Below, piece by piece: positions 59,782-64,000 of a stretch of DNA of 64,000 nt. Made by a program: the position numbers and the translations under genes. The DNA comes from Hymenochaete sp. R1. Taxonomy: Eukaryota > Basidiomycota > Agaricomycetes > Hymenochaetales > Hymenochaetaceae. The notes beneath the pieces were generated by a model. It had not been told where the DNA came from, ran no database searches, and worked only from the letters and a program-made list of their open reading frames with translations. The first letter of the stretch is position 1. Every line of letters starts with the position of its first letter. The stretch lies in the NCBI GenBank assembly GCA_019400425.1, contig JAFREE010000010.1, forward strand, positions 248,001-312,000, given 5' to 3'.

Positions 59782-60452
59782 ATGTTGGCATCCATCGGTC
59801 TCTTCTTCCTCATTGCCAACATCTTCGTTGCGTCGGTACTCGGGTTGCCGCACAGCGCTCGACGCCTAAATGAACACCGTGGGATCGCCGCTCGCCAGAG
59901 TTTCCTGTCCGGTACCCAGACGGGACAAGGTAAGCTGCATTCACCTTATACAATGCAACCGATAGCTTACCATCATCTAGCTACCTACTACGAAGTCGGT
60001 CTTGGTGCATGTGGCAAGACGAACTCGGACAGCGACTTTATTGCGGCCGTCTCTAAGGATCTTTTCGATGTATTCCCGTACGTCTCCTCTATATGTAGTT
60101 TGGTCGTTAACTAAGACGTTGTTCATCATCGCATAAAGTGGCTATGACGGCGTGAACTCGAACACAAACCCTGTCTGTGGCAAGACCATTACATTGAACT
60201 GTAAGTTAGATGAAAAGGAAAACTATGTTATCTTTTTTGACTTGATTCCCCCCCTCCAGACAATGGCAAGAGTGCGACTGTTGCCATTGAAGATAGATGC
60301 GTGGGTTGCGACGTGACTGACATAGACCTCAGTCCCGCCGCATTCAGTGTAAGTCATGGTTTATTTATTTCGCACCAAGTCTAATCGATGGCACACAGGC
60401 ACTTGCCGATGAAAGCCTCGGGCGTATCGAGATGAACTGGGTCTGGGATTAG
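59782..60452 (+). CDS. Small secreted RlpA-like DPBB protein, 149 residues
   Basis: Five exons, 59782-59929, 59981-60077, 60139-60200, 60260-60348 and 60399-60452, join to 450 nt. The signal peptide is MLASIGLFFLIANIFVASVLG, followed by a short propeptide with RR and AARQ sites and no Ser/Thr linker. The DPBB domain: ATYYEVGLGACGKTNSDSDF, GYDGVNSNTNPVCGKTITL, NGKSATVAIEDRCVGC, DIDLSPAAFSALADESLGRI and MNWVWD. The DESLGRI end is closer to the giant protein (DESLGKI) than to the 258-residue one. Exons 2 (97 nt) and 5 (54 nt) have the same length and phase as in the gene at 54785. Confidence 0.93.
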
Positions 60453-60985
60453 AAACTTGCCGTCCCCGCCCACTTCGTTCGTGCTGCTAGCCAGCGCAGT
60501 ATACCCCCTTCGTTTTCGACAAGCCTTCTCAAGGTTCCGGAAGCCTCAAGTCAGAAGCCTTTGTTTAATTCATTTCCCCTTCATTTCCCCTATTCCTCCC
60601 TTTGTGTCTCGATGAGATACCATGTTCCTCGTTCCTTTGGGTTTTGATTTTTCCTCCTTTTTCCTCTCGCAGGCTGGATCCTTTTTGGATTTCCCTTGGG
60701 TCACATTTAGACATACAACAATTGTAGATCAAATTAAATTTCTCCGTTACGTATACCCAGTTGTAGTACAAGTGGAAATTTAAATCGTTTAGAAGAGATC
60801 CGAGCAAATGCTCGTAAACTTTGAATTTAGGTGGAATTAGTTGATCGTGCTCGAGGCCGAGTCCAGTCCATAGCGCGCGTTGAGCGCCTCTTCCTCTTCC
60901 TCTGACTACTCTGGCCGACGTGGTCTGACGCGCCTATAATTGTCCTCCACTTTACTTCTCAGCTCGAATCCAGCTCGTCTCTTGT
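60453..60985. other. Spacer before the Med5-like gene
   Basis: 533 bp with the 3' UTR of the DPBB gene and the promoter of the next gene. Pyrimidine-rich repeats of CATTTCCCCT type near 60570-60590. No gene seen. Confidence 0.5.
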
Positions 60986-63900
60986 ATGTCATTGAAAGAG
61001 GTCACGGACAGGTGCTTTCAGAATGGCGTTAGCGAGCAGAAGGTCTGTCCCGTCCCTTCTGTTCGTTGCACGGCACATTGACCAAGGGCAGATACATTGC
61101 ATCTCGTAGTGGGCAAAATTCTGCCACCACGTTATAGAACGCGATGGAATGCCAAGGGATGAATCCCAAGCTCAGATCAGTAGTACGTACATCATAGGAC
61201 ATTTATTGTCCACCAATGAAATGCGATACTCATGTGCATTCAGACGCGATTCTGCACCTGTACGAAATCTACCCCGCAGACCTGCTCTTACTTGGCTACC
61301 TCAAATACGCATTGCACAATTTGGACCTCCTTTCTTTACCCATCTTCCTGTCTACTTTCTTGGAAGCCGCCAAGTCCCCGGACCTGCACGACACGTCAAC
61401 CTTGAACATGTTATGCAGACTTATTCAAGAAGAATATTTTGCTCGGAGTTTGCCAGCGGACAAGGTCTTGCTCGCGACGGAGGAGCCGTCTATCTCACAT
61501 ACGCTGAATATCGTGCACAACGCCATCGATTTACTCCGAGTCACGTATACGCTCCCTTCGTCGCCCTTCCATAACCCCGTGTCTTCGGCCTCCCAGATTG
61601 TGCGACTGCTTCTTTCTTGCGTCGGAAGCTTAATTGCTCTCTCCACGACCGAAGCGATGCTACATTACGCGAATGTATTAGTGGCGTTGCAGCTTGAGCT
61701 TGAAAGTGACGTGAGAGCGTCTCTCGAATCGTTCGCTTTATCTCTTAACATGGTACTCGGAGACGATGCCAAGATGGCGCAGGAGGCACAAATGATGCAT
61801 ACCTTGCAAATGTCTGTGGGAAAAGGCGATTCCTCTGGATCAAACTCTCAGACGGATATTGTGACTTTGAGCCTCGTGTTGAGGCAGCTCGTGAGTGTTT
61901 TTTTTTTGCTTCTGCTTCCATAAATTGATTGATATCCGTCATTCGCTCATGAATGTATCCGCCAGGTTGAGAATAGGTCCACGGTAAATGGATCCGGAAC
62001 GTCAATGGCCGTGGTTTGGCTTGTGGCTATTTTCAGATGGACGTCTTGGACCCCCAAAGCGTTTTACACACAACTGTTTCTGGCTGCTGTAACGATCCTT
62101 GCGCAGTGCAGCTCGCACGCCCGTTCTGCTCTTCTCTGGCGATCATTTATAGTAACCCGGGTACGCGATCTGAATCTGTCCGAAAGTTACCGTCTAATAA
62201 GATTCTGTACCAAGCTTACTCAGCTGCTGCCTGAGTTTGAGAAGGCTCTGAAAGGAGAGTCGATAGCAGAGTCAGAATGGGTTCGTGATCATTTTGAACT
62301 CCCAATCGATATTGATCTTATTGCGGGTGATCGCAGAGAGGAGCCATTCATTCAGCGCTCTCTGCCGTGTCCAGCCGTTCTGACCTTCTAACCCAATGCG
62401 ATATGGCGCCTCTAAGTAAGGATTCGGATGAAATGAATGCTGAGAACTCGGAGAGGTTCGTCGTTCTGCTTTAAGGTTTGTGGGGAATTTTCATAAACGT
62501 TTTATAATAGTCGCCCTGCAGGCCCCCATCCGTTCTTCAACTTCCTTCTTCAGTATTGTGCTCATCGGACGCAGCTCTTGGACAGCGCTGCCCAGGCTGC
62601 TTTCAGGCTGCTCATCGAACCAGGCCTTACTACGTTACTCACGGGAGACTCGAGCGATAGTGGGTCAAATATTGAGGTATGAATATGCAAAGTATTCGAG
62701 GTTTACGATGTTGATTAAATGCGTCTCAGGGTCTTGTCGAGGAGAAGCTCTTAGCTGATACCAACAACGAGGAACACTTGATATCTTTTATCTCAAAAGC
62801 ATTTAAGGATACTCCGAATCATCCTCAGGTATCACGAGCCATTCAAAAGGCAAGTTTCCTGGCACTGATTATGATTTTCTAACCTCGCGACTGACAGCAT
62901 GATAGAGACTTTACAATCTTTGCCAGCAGAACGATGTCGAGGGTTTGGGGATGCTGTGCAAGATCTTCAACACCCATAACCTTGCCGTAGATATCATCTC
63001 CCTCCACGTCAAACTGTACGATGTACTTGCAAAAATACTTGCATTTGTGGAAGACTTTGATTGTGAATCTGTCGGTGAGCAAATGGAAAATACATTGTGA
63101 TGAGTGCAATCCGTGTCTAAGTCTGGTCTTCCTCTTTCAGGTGATCCACAGACTGCTGTTGGACACCTGGGCAACGTCGTTTTGTTTTTACAAGCAACTT
63201 TAGTAAAATATCAGGTAAATATTCAGCTCCTCAGTCATTTCTCCTATTCACTAGCACCCACAGTTTCCTTCCCGTACTTTCAAGTTGGAAGATCGAGTTC
63301 TTTCGACGGAGTATCTCCTGTCTACCTCCACAGTCTATCGAATGTCCCAACTAGGTGGCGAGGACATTACAGCCATGAGGATATGGACGAAAGCCCTTTT
63401 CGACACAAACAGCGAAGGAATCGAGGATAACATTCTGAGGTTAGGAGAACTCACTTTTGACTAGATCGACTCTGACACTCCCTTGAATAGGAGCACCAAG
63501 CCGAAGACGTTAATGAAGCTAACAGCTTCCTTGGTCTTGCAAACTTCAAATGCTTGTTCAGAACGGCGCATGGAAGTTGAAACGCTTAAAAACGGTATCT
63601 CGTATTTTACTGGTCCCCTGTTAAACTGGACGCTCGTAGGAGGGGTTAAAGCGCTGCTACGCGATATCTACGAAAAGGAGTGAGCATGACAATAATTTCA
63701 AAGAATGCCATTAACACATCATCGTGCTTCAGCTTCAATGCTCCTGTCCACTTGGATGTGCTTCAAACGCTTATCGAAGCCCCCTCCTGTCCAGAGACAG
63801 TTCTCAAACTGACTGGGCACGGGATTTTCAGACTTGTTTCGGACCCGAAAGCAACGACTTTTGAGCAAAAGCATCCTAATTCCTCATTCAAGTCTGCTAA

Positions 63901-64000
63901 ATTGAAGGCGATAGCCAGCAAGGCGCTCGGTCTTCCTCCTGAAGGTACGAAAGTACGATCTTCGCAAAAAAATCCAGAAACAGGCTGAAAACAGATATTA
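60986..64000 (+). CDS. MED5: Probable Mediator tail subunit Med5 (Nut1), 3' end cut
   Basis: A multi-exon, helix-rich protein. Start MSLKEVTDRCFQNGVSEQK (60986-61042) joins over an intron to WAKFCHHVIERDGMPRDESQ, then over a second intron to NAILHLYEIYPADLLLLGYL. Further blocks are LPIFLSTFLEAAKSPDLHDTSTLNMLCRL and ASQIVRLLLSCVGSL, and exons continue to 63988 (for example FNAPVHLDVLQTLIEAP). The start, the STFLEAA..LHDTSTLNML block and size agree with what I recall of basidiomycete Med5, which links activators to RNA polymerase II. No hard motif exists, so this is a family guess. The stop codon is beyond the window. Confidence 0.6.

Overview
The window is nuclear DNA from a filamentous basidiomycete, most likely an agaricomycete (mushroom-forming fungus). 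The evidence is the gene density (23 protein genes in 64 kb on both strands), the many 50-75 nt GT-AG introns, tiny exons, short shared promoters, and families with typical agaricomycete sequence (GH16 glucanase, small secreted double-psi beta-barrel proteins, GYF-domain protein, Med5). I see no virus, transposon, CRISPR array or tRNA gene.

Layout. 1-4.2 kb: 3' part of a GYF-domain protein and a GH16 endoglucanase. 4.8-16 kb: VAC8, CBF5 head-to-head with RPL22, and a DHX29-type DEVH helicase. 17-23 kb: INO80 remodelling ATPase. 23.8-31 kb: an organelle-rich stretch with fumarase, PEX11, CMC1, lipoyl synthase and RPS28. 31.4-37 kb: GT8 glycosyltransferase, KAE1, exosome CSL4 and the pyruvate dehydrogenase E2 subunit LAT1, a substrate of lipoyl synthase. 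37-45 kb: NudE/NDE1-like, ESS2, a NIP30-domain protein and the SRF1-like phospholipase D regulator. 60.9 kb to the end: a probable Mediator subunit 5, cut by the window edge. Most of this is conserved housekeeping content.

The unusual part is 45.4-60.5 kb. It holds three secreted RlpA-like double-psi beta-barrel (DPBB) proteins: a 2167-residue intronless one with about 1700 residues of Gly/Ser/Thr-rich higher-order repeats and a C-terminal DPBB domain, one of 258 residues and one of 149 residues. The two small genes share three intron positions and two exon lengths (97 and 54 nt); the giant has none of these introns. The giant and the 258-residue gene diverge from the longest gene-free stretch in the window (2.8 kb). 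That stretch carries eight copies of the 8-mer TGCCAGTG in about 1 kb and two adjacent perfect hairpins. I regard this locus as the best candidate for something not previously described.

Exon borders were worked out by hand from GT-AG signals, reading phase and family conservation; no search or RNA evidence was available. Family names come from recognised motifs.
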